This document shows positions 1 through 13,065 of a stretch of 64,000 nt of DNA, one piece after another. A program made the translations under genes and the position numbers. Each line of letters opens with the position of its first letter. Within the stretch, counting starts at the first letter, position 1. The DNA is from Circinella minor (Eukaryota > Mucoromycota > Mucoromycetes > Mucorales > Lichtheimiaceae): the NCBI GenBank assembly GCA_016758965.1, contig JAEPRB010000008.1:124001-188000 (forward strand), written 5' to 3'. A model generated the notes under the pieces. The model saw nothing but the letters and a program-made list of their open reading frames with translations, ran no database searches and had not been told where the DNA came from.

Positions 1-2374
1 TGTTTGAACAATTGAAACGCACCAGTCAAATTTTTTTGTACACCAATACCATTTTGCATATGCATACCAAGTTTATCCATTGCTCGTGCGTGGTTTTGTG
101 CTGCGGCTTGCTGGTACCAATGAACAGCTTTGGTGCTGTCTTTTTCTAAACCGATACCATTCGCATAGCCTAATTTTTTTTTTTTTGAACTTTTTGGTTT
201 AGCAGACAGATAAAAAATTTTAACGAGCGAAGAAAAAAATAATAACATACAAAAACCAAGATTGCATTGAGCCCATGGATTACTTTGACGTGCTGATTTA
301 TGATACCAGTAAACAGCACGTGCTGGATCCTTTTTGACACCAAGGCCTTCTTCATAACAAAAACCAAGTGAATTTTGTGCCAATGCATTGCCTTGTTCAG
401 CAGATCTTCTAAACCATTTGACGGCTTCACGTTCATTTTTTGGTAGTCCAATACCATTTCGATAACAATATCCTAAAGATAATTGGGCTGGTGCATGATT
501 TTCTTCAGCGCTAAGGTAATACCAGAATACAGCTTCTTGTTCGTTTGCAGTAACACCAATGCCATTTTGAAAACAGTATCTATTAAACATAATTAATAAT
601 TATGTTAGTTGTAGAAAAACTATAAAAAATAAGTAACGTTCATTTCACATCTGTTGTTACATACCCAAGGGAGTGATAAGCAAAAATATTACCACGCTCG
701 GCTGAACGACGGTACCATTTGACAGCTTCTTCTTCATTACGTTGAACACCAATCCCATTTTGGAAACAAAATCCAAGATTATGTTGTGCTCGAGCATGTC
801 CTTGGACTGCTGCTTTGCGATACCAATAAACACCCTGAGCATCATTTTTGACTATACCAATACCATTTTGAAAACAATATCTATATATCAAGTATACGTA
901 TAACATTTTAATATAAAGGGTTTTTTGTTAATTTTAGTAAATATTATAATTACCCAAGATTACACTGAGCCCAAGGATAGCCTTGTTCTGCAGAACATTT
1001 ATACCACTTGGCAGCTTGTTGAAGATCTTGTTCTAATCCAATACCATCTTCATAACAATATCTATTATGATAACAAAATACACAGAAAATGGTAATTTAA
1101 ATACATTAGTAAAGGAAGAAAAGGTAAAAAAAAATGGTGGGAATCAGATGATATGCAGAAAAGAGCCCTTGTTGTTGGGTATCTTACCCGAGTGAGTTTT
1201 GTGCGAAAGCATTCCCTTGCTCTGCCGAAATGCGGTACCATTTAACCGCTTCTTTAACATCCTTCTCAATACCAATACCATCTTCATAACAATATCTATT
1301 TTTTAAATCATTGATCATATGCTTGTTATTAAAAGAGAGAAATTTTTGAATCATAGAGTTACGTGGTTTAAAAATTTAATAATATCAATAAATTACCCAA
1401 CATTATAAATGGCAACAGTTTCGCCTTGAGCAGCTGCTAGACGATACCATTTCATTGCTTCTACTTCATCCTTGGCAACACCAAATCCTTCACCGTAGCA
1501 ATAGCCGAGAATTCCTTGACCCCGGGCGTTACCTTGATCTGCACTAGCTTTGTACCACCGGAAAGCGGCATGTTCGTCCTTTGGCATTCCAATGCCGTCA
1601 TGATAGCATCTTTTGTTTTAAAAAAGTGACAAATTAACACCAATAATTTTTCTTGCCGCAAAAAAAAATCTCACTTATAAAATTATCACTTTCTCCCGTT
1701 TTTTTTTTTTTTTTTTTTACCCTCCAACTCCTCTAATAACTACTACGTGAGTGCAAGAAAAAAAAAAAAGAAACGTACACGCCAAGAGCATACTGTGCGG
1801 CAGCATTGCTATCTAATGTAGCAGCTTCAACAATCCATCGCATAGGTTCTCGAAGTCGACGAACACGATCAGCCCATTCTTCTGCCTCGGCTCGATCAAT
1901 TTTGACATTAGGTCTACCGTACTTTCGTAAAAATGCTAATCGAGCCATGGATAATCCGTCTTGATATCTTTTAGCAGCCTCCAAATAAAGACGTTCACTT
2001 TCTTTAAAATCTTTATCTACACCAAGACCGAATTCATGACAAAAACCCAATACACCAAGCGCTTGCGTATGTCCCAAGTTTGCAGCTCCTTTATAATAAG
2101 TGATAGCAAGACTTGGTTGTTTTTTATGTTCTTTACGACCAAATAAAAATTGGTTTGCAAGCTTAAATAAATGTTGTGATGCTGTTGGGTTATCACCACT
2201 ACTAGCGGCTCCACTACTAGCAGTACTACTCATGTTTGTTGATGTTTTTGTTGATGTTAACGACCGGGAGGAGGAGGTTTGTTCAGGTTTTTTAAATTGA
2301 AGTTTTGAAAGGAAAAGACGAGTTGAACGGTTTAATAAAAAAGAAAAAGGAACAAAAGAAGACGAAGGAGACAT
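1..2374 (-). CDS. Sel1-repeat (HCP-like) protein, 3' end outside window
   Basis: Reading right to left the exons are 2374-1779, 1609-1397, 1295-1188, 1061-954, 880-665, 579-251 and 169 to beyond base 1, giving about 579 residues in one open frame. After a Ser/Thr-rich N-terminus (about 75 residues) the protein is built from roughly ten 36-residue Sel1-like repeats, each resembling 'LGYCYEDGIGxxKDxxEAxKWYRxSAEQGNAxAQ'. Sel1 repeats form alpha-alpha solenoids that act as adaptor scaffolds; no catalytic domain is visible, so the partner and pathway are unknown. Introns 2 to 5 all interrupt the same glycine codon of the repeat (GG|A), and exons are 108, 108, 216 and about 3x108 bases, so exon edges coincide with repeat edges. 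The start at 2374 is the first ATG of the open frame; MSSTASS at 2233 is a possible alternative. The C-terminus lies outside the window. Confidence 0.88.
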
Positions 2375-3719
2375 GGCCAGGTTTTTTTTAAGGAAGTTAG
2401 AAAAAAGAGATAGAGAGAAAAAAAGGAGACTAAAGAGTTGTATGCTATAATTACGGTAACTGTGCGTGTGTTTTGGTTATATGGGATTAACGGTAAGCAA
2501 CAATGAGAGTAATAAATGATGTGATTGCATAAAATTAGGTGTAGTGACATTGACCACTGGCTCTCACACACTCGGACCCATATTTAGCTCACAGGGTTTG
2601 TGGGGCCCGTGTATATGTATGTGCCTATCTTGTCCATCATTCATGAACTTTTTTAATTCAATATATTATTAACATTATTACTTCTCTTCTTTCGTCTACC
2701 CCCCGGAAACCATCTGGCCTCCTTATTTACAGACATTATTACAGAAAGGGCATCAATAGCCTGTTGCATTTTTGCCATAAATGGGGTAAAGAAAGCGCTG
2801 TTTTAGTCAAGTTAATGAGATTTTCGATGATGATTGATATACAATATAAAAAGAAAAAGTATACTAAAATTAAACACATATAAATGAGAAAAAGAAAGAA
2901 AAGGTGCGTGTGAGTTGTATAAACTTAATAAAAGAATGAGGAGAACTTTTTTTATTATTATAATGATGTCCATATAATATAGCCCCCAAAATTTCGGGGG
3001 CTATCTTATTTTTTGCTTATATTTATGACACATAAAATAATTATCGAGACTATGTCGTGTTGAACAGTTTCATGTAATATGAATGAAGCTACCGCAAAGC
3101 GCACATAATGTGGTAGTTTTATAAAGGCTACTTGGAAACAATGGTGATGTTATTGTTATTATTCCTGTCGCCGTTGACGCCGTTGTTGCTATAGTAATCA
3201 TAGTGACAGTAAATTGATTATAGTCAGTTTCAGGGGCGACAGATCCAAGTTCAGAAAAGAGGACGAATGTATCAAGAGACTCCTTTTAAAATATATAAAA
3301 CGTACAAGAAGTAAGGGGTAAGTGCTATTTTTGATACAATAAAATGCTTTTTACCCAAGAAAAAGAGAGGGCGAGCGCGGATTTGTGGACGCGAGTAGGT
3401 AAAAAAAAAAAGAGAGAGAGAAGAAAAAAAAATTACCGCATTATCAATCTTATATATAAGCACCAAATGTTATTAATCTCATTATGAATGGCGAGAAAAA
3501 TATATTGTTAGTTGTTACGTATATCTTATCAATGCACCTCGCAGCAACAAATTAAACAATCGCACAAAAAAAAAAAAGTAAACGCCCCACACTAGCTTTT
3601 TTTGTTGTTACCACGTTATTCTTCAGATCAGGTGAACGATTGTTGACAAACAAACCATTATTTGTAATATATATTTTATTTGTTATATTTTTTCTAATAA
3701 GTACATATAAATTTTCTAT
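2375..3719. other. spacer between Sel1-repeat and MCC alpha genes
   Basis: This is the 5' flank of the Sel1-repeat gene and the 3' flank of MCC alpha, both transcribed leftward. No ORF with recognisable content was seen. It holds a strong hairpin at 2979-3004, purine-rich runs around 3360-3430 and ordinary AT-rich DNA. Confidence 0.7.
2979..3004. repeat. perfect 9-bp hairpin, 8-nt loop
   Basis: ATAGCCCCC (2979-2987) and GGGGGCTAT (2996-3004) are exact inverted copies around AAAATTTC. The five G:C pairs stand out sharply from the surrounding AT-rich DNA. It sits about 715 bases past the MCC alpha stop codon and about 600 upstream of the Sel1-repeat start, so it could be a folded RNA element or an inverted-repeat binding site. 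Neither role can be chosen from sequence alone. Confidence 0.6.
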
Positions 3720-6633
3720 TTATGCTTCATCAGCAAAAGTGACAAGACTCTTATTTTCATCTACCAGGTCACCAACGCCATATAGGACTTCACCAATGGT
3801 GCCCGTCATGGGAGCCTTGATAACATGCTCCATCTTCATCGCTTCCAAAACTATCAATGTAGTTCCCTTTTCAATCTTTTGACCTGGTGTCACCAGCACC
3901 TGGGAGATCTTACATGGCATCGGTGTTTTGACAGATCCGGTGCTGTCAGCACCCTTAGCACTAGCAATCACATAAGCTGGAGTAGCCAATTGTACTTCTG
4001 TACGTCCAAATTCATCAAATACTGTTATTTCATCACCATCCATTACTACATTGCTTTTGATATGTTTACTGTCAATGCTCGAGACCAGCTCGCCTTGTTC
4101 ATTGTATTGTCCTTGAACATCTTTGTATTCTTTCAAGACACTTCCATCCTGTTCCAAAACTTTAATATCAATCAGATCATCGCCATTTTTGGAAGTGATT
4201 TCAACATTATATTGTTTATCGTTATCCTTAGAATTAATAAATGTAATTGTTCGTGTATCTTTCATGTTTAATCGGAATGATTGATTCAAAGTAGCCCAAG
4301 GATTATAGGGATCCTTGACATTCACCTGGGTATTCGCGATTTCGCTCAATCGGATGGCATTAGCAGCTGTAGCCAAAGTTTCTGGACTAGGTGGAGGTGA
4401 TGGCTTCAAAAGGTCTTTTTCGTAATCTTGGATAAATCCTGTTTCAACTTCACCCTTAATGAACTCGGGATGTTCCGCAACACGTTTGACAAATCCAATA
4501 TTGGTTTCAAGACCGACAATCTTATAAAGAAAAAAATAAGATTTTATTATTTAGCTGTTATTTGTTAACGTTTAAGATCTGTTATAGTACAAAAAGCCCA
4601 CTAGCAGACAACAAAAATTAAGCAGATTTTTTTTTTACCTGATATTGTTCCAGAGCTCTTCTAAAACGACGGAGTGCATCATTTCTATCCTCTCCGCGAA
4701 CGATCAATTTAGATATCATGGGGTCATAATGTACGCTAATTTGATCTCCTTGAATGAAGCCTGTCTCGACACGGATGTCCTTTGATGCTTGTGGAGTACG
4801 TACACTGAATAAATTACCTGTATCAGGAAGGAAGTGACTGTTGTACAATGTTAAATTGTTTAGTACATACAAAAAGAGTACACTATGTTTGTCTGAATTT
4901 GTCTTCAATAACTCACTTTGAGGGATTTTCGGCATAAATACGGGCTTCGAATGCGTGACCACGTAATTTAAGTTCATCTTGCAACATCGGTAATCTGTTT
5001 CCAGCAGCAACCTAATATTTTTTTTCGTTGTGATCAGTTTCCATTATCAATATTTTATCACTATTTTTTTTCCCTTGTTAATTTATGTATCTCTTTTCTT
5101 ACCTCTAACTGCCAATGAACCAAATCAGTATCTGTCACCATTTCTGTTACTGGATGCTCAACCTACAATTAATACACGCGTATATATATTATACCTTAAT
5201 TAATCCATGTTCCTCTTTTCTATTTCTGGTATCCCGTAATTTCTTGTTTTTTACCTGTAAACGTGTGTTCATTTCCATAAAATAAAATTGCTTATCCACG
5301 TTATCCATAATAAATTCGACCGTACCAGCATTTTGGTAATTAACAGCACGTGCAGCAGCCACTGCCTTTGCACCTAATTGAGCACGAATCTCTTCCGTTA
5401 AACCAGGACCTGGTGCTTCTTCAATGACTTTTTGATGACGACGTTGAACGGAGCAGTCTCTCTCGAACAAGTGGACGCAATTGTCCAGCTTGTCAGCAAA
5501 TACTTGCACTTCAACATGTCGAGGACGTTCCAAATATTTTTCCACAAGGACTTTATCATCACCAAACGATTTGATAGATTCACGTTTCGATGACTCCAAC
5601 ATTTCTTCAAATTCCCCAGCGCTACGAACGATACGCATACCTTTACCGCCACCCCCTTTAACAGCCTTGATCAAAACAGGATAACCAATTTTTCCAGCCT
5701 GTTCCTTTAAAAATTTAACATCTTGGTTTTCACCATGATAACCAGGAACAACAGGTACGCCTGCACGTTCCATAATGTATTTTGATTCACTCTTGGAACC
5801 CATGGAACGCATAGCATCACCTGATGGTCCAATAAATTCTAAACGGTCAGCCTTGACGCGATCTGCAAAATCGGCATTTTCAGACAAGAAACCATAACCG
5901 GGATGAATAGCCTATTTTTAAGATAATGCATAATTAGTTTTTTTTTTATTATTATTTCTATAGATTGACTAATGGATATGCATAATATTATAAAGAAGTG
6001 CGTTTATTGTATTTTTTGTTACCTGCGCACCGGTCATACGAGCTACGTTCAAAATTTTATCAATACTTAAATAACTTTGAGCGGATGGTGGTGGACCGAT
6101 TAAAAATGCTTCATCAGCCTATAATCATTATACGTAATATAAATTCCGCATGAGTTTTTTTTTCTCTCTTTGTTATATATATTACTAACCATCTTGACAT
6201 GTTGTGCATTGGCATCTGCTTCACTGTATACTGCAACTGTCTTGATACCAAGATCTTTGGCTGTTCGCATAACACGACATGCAATCTCACCTCTGATTAT
6301 AATAGTTATAAATAATATAGTCATCCATTTGATCAGTCATTCTCACTTTTTTTCATTGGTTTTCGTATTTTAATAAACCGATCTATAATACGTATTAAAA
6401 AGTACATTAGTCTTTACCTGTTTGCGATCAAAATCTTTTCAAACAATGGATTTCTGCCTAAGAAGAAAATTATGATTAACAAACAAAAGCATGAGTATTG
6501 AGATCTTTGGCATGTGATTAAAAAATAGCATTTTGGAGTGAAACGCGAAAAATTATTTACTTGAATAGCATCGGATAGATCCATAAAGAGATTTAGAAGG
6601 TGTTCTTAATGTATATAACCGCGTTTGAAACAT
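3720..6633 (-). CDS. MCCC1: methylcrotonoyl-CoA carboxylase subunit alpha, mitochondrial
   Basis: Nine exons (6633-6561, 6457-6418, 6292-6190, 6118-6023, 5911-5255, 5162-5103, 5011-4917, 4837-4639, 4520-3720) encode 707 residues, the usual family length. The enzyme carboxylates 3-methylcrotonyl-CoA in mitochondrial leucine degradation; this subunit carries biotin carboxylase and the biotin carrier. Seen in order: an Arg/Ser-rich presequence ending RCYSS, 'KILIANRGEIACR', the Gly-rich ATP loop [11 protein letters not shown], '[16 protein letters not shown]', '[16 protein letters not shown]', and the biotin site EAMKMEH with Lys near residue 670. '[10 protein letters not shown]' followed by 'PGYHGENQD' favours MCC over propionyl- or acetyl-CoA carboxylase. 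There is no carboxyltransferase domain, as expected, since the beta subunit is a separate gene not found here. The start at 6633 was chosen because it gives a mitochondrial presequence and keeps the splice phase. Confidence 0.95.
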
Positions 6634-9600
6634 TCTTGGGCAGATAGAAAAGAGAAGTAAATAAAGATAAAAGAGAAAGTAAAGAAGCGTGGAAAAAAAA
6701 AAAGAGAGAGGATGTGTAAAAAAAAAAATGAACGAGAAGGGAAAAGGAAAAGAGATTTTCTAACCTGCATCGTGGGAAAAAAGCTGGTTTGAAAGGATGA
6801 AGTTATCGGACTCGGAAATCCGTTGTTCAAGCTATAGAGTTTACCCCGCAATTTTCTCACACTGTTGACTTGGAAACACAATCCATTTTTGTTAATATAA
6901 TCTATTTCTCAAATATGTTTCTGTGTGAAAGTTGAAAGTGAGACCTTATTCAATGGTGTACTGGTTGGAAAACAACATAGTGTAATTTATCGAACAGTGC
7001 CTTTGGAGAATTATTTTTGATAACAGAATGTCAGACAAAAGATAACACAGAAATAACATTAAATAACAAATGATGGTACGTATCGATATATTAATGGCTA
7101 CAATAATCAATCTATCAGATCAACCAATATTGATATTAGACAACAATGGTTTATTAAAACACATATTTACAGCAATTATTCAGGTTTCGATGTCCGCAAT
7201 ACTCACACCTGTTCAAATTACACTCTGTAAAACAGTCGGTGCACTCTCTCTCTACTCGTGCGATAGATATGCTTTATAAAACTGAGATTATTTCTCGCAC
7301 AGTCTGATACAGACAATGTTCCCAGAAAAGTAAACATCATTAGCTAAAAATTGCTACATTTAAAAATCAGTAAGCAAACAGCTATTTTAAATGATACACA
7401 TCATTATTTCTCATCTCAGAACGAAATAATAGCTATATAGTGTGTTATATACAGGTAGAGAATACATATCCAATTCAAAGGTTTCCTTTTAATAGAGTAA
7501 TGATATACGGCAGAAGCTGAATTTTGAAATTGTAGTACAACAATGAGAGAATAATTAAATGATTGACGCTATCATCACATAACAATTTTTCTCAATCAAT
7601 CATAAAATCTTGATGAGAGAAAGAAAATTGCCATGCTAAACATAGTAACAATAAGCTATACAACGGTTAGAGCGATGGCCCAAATCTTTTCTTTTACCTA
7701 TTTCCCTTATTTGTTTCTTTTGTAGTTTTGATTAAGGTTGTGTCAGGATGCATGACATTGGGTTATAAGAATAGAAGGAATTTCGGCAAGAAGAATATTT
7801 ACGCAGGTTTTTTTGCTTTCGAAATATTTTTCGTTTATTTGACACTTATTTCCACTATTGGTTTAAAGATAATAGAATATGGGTATATGTATCTTCGCTG
7901 AATAACTAATTATATATGTAAACTAATAATATCATAATATTTAGTTATACAAGTACGTTCCAGACTTGAGTACTATACTGATATTGGTGATTAAAGAAGG
8001 TAGACAGTTATGTTTATATGAGAAATAAAACAGTGTATAAGTAAAACCAGTATTCATTGCTCCAAATAGACGTGTTCCTGTATGTGAACTTGATACGATT
8101 GCTTAATAATTGTTATCGCAGCCTAAAGTAGAAATTCTTCACCCTCGTGCTTTTGCTTGCATAAGGGTATTAAATACATAAAAGTAAAATTAAGCAGTGC
8201 TTTATTTTTAATTTAATAAGATAATAAAGAAATCAGAATAATAGAATAATAGACTATTTTATCTTTCGATTTAGGAAAAAGGGCAAAGCACTAGTTAATT
8301 TCAATTAATCAGCTATCAGTAAATAACAAATCATATCTACTAGAAAAGATTGTTGACATTGATATGTAAATATGTCTTCTTTATTATCAAAGGGAGTCAC
8401 AGATTAAATAAAAAAAGAAAAAAAATCGATTGTTCTGTTTAAAACAAGTCTTGTTCCCTGTAATCCAATGCAATGTGAAGGTAAAAGTTTTTACTATTGT
8501 CGTATGTATCTAGCATTCAGTATAATAAATATTATTGTTTATGCGTACGTAACAAGCTCATTATTAAACAACCTCTCTCCTTATTATATTTTAAATGTTT
8601 ATTTTTTTATGATTTAATTGTTCTTCTACTTTTCGTTGGCGGTTGGACCTTCATAGTTGCTTTTTATATCGTGTTCTATAACTAATATAAATACGATAGT
8701 GTTTTGATTATAAAAATTGTTAATGTCTTCGCTGGTTACCCCTCTGATTAATTAAAAAGTTAAAAGAATTCGATGTAAAATAGTCAAGCTATATGAATAT
8801 TGGAGCCTTACAGCGCCACTCACATAATTAAAAAAAAAACTTAACTCATTTTGAAACATCGAAAATAGCATGATAATGATATAAATAAGTAGTGGCGGGA
8901 GGCGATGAAATATTTATTTTTAAGCTCTTAAAGGAGTTTTTTCAAACATGCACTTGCCAAGGTTTAAAGTGAATGTCCATTATTATAATCGGTATCTGAG
9001 TATTTAACGGAATGGTTGTTTTAACTTATACGCTGACATTTTTATGCTAATATCACTAGAGTTAAAGGAGTAAAAAAAAGCAACCGATACTATGGTCGAT
9101 ACTCCTTCTTTAAGAAAAAATATGTACATTGACAGCTATATTAAGGTTGGTAGAGTAAAAATGAAAATCGTGTGCTTTGCTACACAAAAACTAGTTATTG
9201 TTGTGTGAAAGAAATGAAAAAGGGAGAAGGAGTATTTCATTGTTTTTTCCGTCATTGTAACAAATAAGGAGGAAAAATTCCGTTTCGATCTTCCTGACCA
9301 TATTGTTGTATAGTGTTTAGTATCCTGCTGTTGTGAAATGAAACGTTTATTAAAAAAGATTACCTTTTTACTTTTTAGCTCCGATCTAAATTGAACAGTT
9401 GTGTTCAAACATAAGCATGTGTTTAACATATTTATAACACTCAAAATATGAGATCGGACAGGAAAGTCTTGTGGATAACGAAAGTAAAAATAATACTTAG
9501 GCAGGCTTTTCTGTTTATACTATTGATAAAATAATCATAGTATATTACTATTATTTTGGTAATGCCTCTTTGGGTTCCTCGTGCTTTAATGCAGTAAGAT

Positions 9601-10862
9601 GATCATCGTGTTTTTTTTATTCTCGTATACACAGCTAAAAAAAAGTACATATTCTATAAACCAATGGCTACTAATGAAAAAAAAGTCGTTATGCGTATAA
9701 TCATTTATGCCAGGATCGGATGTGCCCATGGCTATTTATGATTCTGCTTAATACAATGTATATGTCCGCGCACATTTTCCGAACAAAGCGCTAGAATGCT
9801 GATTCTTTTCTCTTTTTTTAAAAAAAACAAATTTTGAGCTTTGCTTTGTATGATATATGGGATATTGTATTTAGTGTTCTAATAGCTTGAAAAAAGGTTG
9901 CATGGTTTTCTTTTTACCAACTTTAGAAGTTAATTCGCACCTTGTGAGCAACTATGTATTATTACCAAAGTTAAAAATGCATAATGTGGACTAAAATACA
10001 AGAGCAGTAGGGTTCCCTAGCACTCTTCTATTACTACTATTTTTTTCTTGTATTAGTAGGCATCTGTATACTAATAATAAATAACAGCAACACAGTATTT
10101 TTGTTAAGGTGCACATGAAAATAATTTATTACATCAATTTATATCCACCACTCATAACTGTCATCGAATTGCGCTCCTTTTTTATCGACTATCTTATAGT
10201 GTCTTCCTTCGTAGGTATTCGAATAAAAATGTTTTTCTTTGCGATAAGATACATGGTAACATGTGCTACAAGAAAAAAGCAATTTCATCAGTAAATAGCT
10301 ACGTATAACGAAAAAGGATAAACCAACTACGCACAGTTTTATTGCAATGCTATGCTTCATACAAATAAAAATGCAAGCAATGATTAATACTGCATTTACA
10401 TATGTACAATATAAAAGCAAAGAAACGTTAACACTGGGAGTTATTAATAAACATATCTCAATTTTGTTTTTGGTAACTTGTACTTACCAATTTTTTTCAC
10501 ATATGTAGCCAACAGCTTCTTAATCGGATTGTCCATAGCTTATGTTAAAGTCTAATTTTTTTCTATATAAAGAGCTCTAGAAACATATCTAATCCTTATA
10601 CAATTTTACGCGCCGAAAGGAAAGGGGAGAATTTAAGTATTTTCTGTTGTTAACTAAAAATGAATGTTCTGTTCCATATAATAGCATGCATGTCGCTTAA
10701 ACCTTTTTTTTGGAAAATGAAAGGAGGTATTATAGTTGGGGGTGAAATTAAAAACGTCATGCTGGGGGGATTTTGTTTTTATTGAGTATATATAGACCTC
10801 CCAAAAACGTTCCAGTACTTTAGAACAGCAACAAAATACCCTTTGTTCCCTTCCCAATAGCA
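6634..10862. other. 4.2-kb AT-rich spacer, no gene recognised
   Basis: Only short, low-complexity open frames occur here on either strand; none shows a recognisable domain, a sensible exon structure or coding-like codon use. The first few hundred bases are the MCC alpha promoter and the last few hundred the CotH promoter, so it is a divergent intergenic region. I saw no tRNA, no terminal inverted repeats and no transposase remnant. Confidence 0.55.
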
Positions 10863-13065
10863 ATGACTTGCATAAGCTCATCTTTGCTTTGTACGTTTTT
10901 TACAATTTTACATAATTTCTATAATAGCACAACAGCAAAATAATTTTAATCTTGCTTTTATTTAAATAGGTATTACGACGATCTGGTTGTCATTTTTTGG
11001 CAGTATTGTTGTGGGACAAACAAATAAGATCAATTACAATGTTATTTCAAACATCAACAATGTAGATATCTCCATGGCTGTTATAGTCGACAATATCCCA
11101 TACCCTCTTGGTGTGGCTCCAGAATCCACTATTCTTTACACTGGCTCAGCACCACAAGCAGAAAAAGGATATTACTATGCTATGATAAGAAAAAATCAAA
11201 AGCAAAACGAAACTTTATCGATACTTGAACATGAGCCATTTATGCGTCAGCTACCACCATCAGAACATTCTAACGACGGTAATAACATTGGCACACCCAA
11301 CGAGTTCTATAACCGATCCAAGAATGCATATGAAGTCACCCCTATTCCACAAGTACTTGATCCTTTGCCTTTTATTCATCGTATTGAATCTAAATTGCAT
11401 AAGCCTGGACAAATTGCCACTATTCATATTATTGGTCCACAAGATCAGATTGACCATATGCATGACAAAAGTAACCAAGATATTCAAGTTATAACAAACG
11501 TTACATATATCAGGTAATAATTGAAAATTGAATATATGTATATTTGATAATTTAACGTACACAGAAATTAATATAAACATATGAAAATTAAATAAATATT
11601 TACTCTGCGTCTTTATAATAGTCTTGACGATGTGCAAACATTCACAGGTGTAGAATTTGAAATATCGGGGCGCTTCTCGCGTGAATCGCCAAAATCGTCC
11701 TATAATTTAAAGATACCCAAACAACAAAAGCTTTATAACTACCGTCGTCTCAAACTCCGTTCCATGGCGACAGATCCGTCCTATATTCGTGAAGATTTAG
11801 GTTATAAGATGTTGGCATCTGCAGGCGTACCTACCACGTACTCATCCTATGTCAGGTATGTATAAACATTGTATTATATATAAAATAAAAAAGCTCAGAG
11901 CATGCAATACATGTATGTGCTAATTTTAAGGATGGTGTTTTGCTGCCGTTCTTATTTTGCCTTAAATTAGACTTTTTATCAATGATGAACCTATTGGACT
12001 TTTTGGTTTTATTGAAAATTTCAAAAATCCATGGATCAGAAACGAATTTGCTAATGGGGATAAAAATTATGATCAAGGAAATTTGTATCAAGGAAAATTT
12101 ACAAATGCCAAAGCCAAGTTTCTTGGTAACCGAGTCTCTGATTTAGAATATGAAGGAGAAAAAGAATGGAAATATAATTTGGGACAATACAATATCAAAG
12201 AAGTACCCTCCATAGGAGAGCCGAGCTATAAGCCATTGATTGCTCTGACTAAGTTTATTTCAGAAGCACCCGCTACTAATAGCAGTGATTCAGTCGATGA
12301 ATGGAATAAGCATTTTGATATGGAAAGTGTACTTCGTGGGTAAGTATCGTTATCATAATACCAATGGGAGGGGGGAAACACTCCTATACTATGCTATTGT
12401 AAAAGAAAAAGTTTATTAATATATACATGTATAATAAATTTATAATTTATAGTGTGGCACTAGAAATGGTTCTTGGATTTGGTGATGGGATTTTGGCTAT
12501 GTCTGACAATTTTTACCTCTATCAAGAAAGTTCAACTTCAGAGCGCTTTATCTTTATTTTGTCTGATATTGATATCAGTATGGGGTCAAGTAATCTTATC
12601 AAGCAATCCTTAATGACGACAGGTGACTGGCATACATTTGCAGGAGATATCACAAAACGTCCTTTGATGAACAAACTTCTCACTGTACCATTGTTTCAGC
12701 AACGATTTGATGATCTGATTAAGAATCTTGGTAATCGTTTATTGAACCCTCAAATCATCAATCGTGTAATTGATGATACTGTTGCAATGATTACTGAAGA
12801 TGTGGCATGGGATAAGTCTTGCAAACGCGTAAGCAAAGCGGCCATTATCAGTAACGCCAATTTTGCCGTTTTGGCAAAGGCATTTGGATTAATGAAAGGA
12901 TATGCTATTGATGATTCTACTGTTAGAGATTTTCGAAAACGATCGAAGGCGGATATTCCTTTCCAGAAAGCGATTGATGGGCCTACCGGATACAAATCAG
13001 TCTTGGGTTTGAAAGAGTTTTTTACTGAGAAACGCAAGAACATTGTCACCTTCTATAAAATTTAA
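10863..13065 (+). CDS. cotH: secreted CotH-family (spore coat) protein kinase
   Basis: Five exons (10863-10890, 10970-11513, 11622-11855, 11971-12339, 12453-13065) give 595 residues. CotH proteins are atypical kinases first known from bacterial spore coats; Mucorales carry expanded families on spores and germlings. The first exon encodes nine residues and, joined across a GTACGT...AG intron of 79 bases, forms a hydrophobic signal peptide (MTCISSSLLC then ITTIWLSFFGSIVVG). The N-terminal part ends in a tyrosine-rich stretch GYYYAMI; the kinase core includes 'GRFSRESPKSSYNLKIP', 'YRRLKLRSMATDPSYIREDL', 'AMSDNFYLY' and 'FILSDIDISMG', whose Asp pairs match the family's nucleotide and metal-binding regions. 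The protein ends at FYKI without a Ser/Thr-rich or hydrophobic tail, so it is predicted soluble and secreted rather than GPI-anchored. The first exon is inferred; the other four are firm. Confidence 0.9.

Noticed and set aside
3825..4271. 148-codon + strand frame opposite the MCC alpha last exon
   Set aside because: A shadow frame over the biotin carrier domain; composition is Ile/Phe-rich without any domain.
6606..6881. Open frame (MCFQVNSVRKL...) upstream of MCC alpha as its first exon
   Set aside because: Its only good donor (after ATGCAG) leaves phase 0, whereas the next exon needs one leftover base. The exon at 6561-6633 fits the phase and yields a typical mitochondrial presequence.
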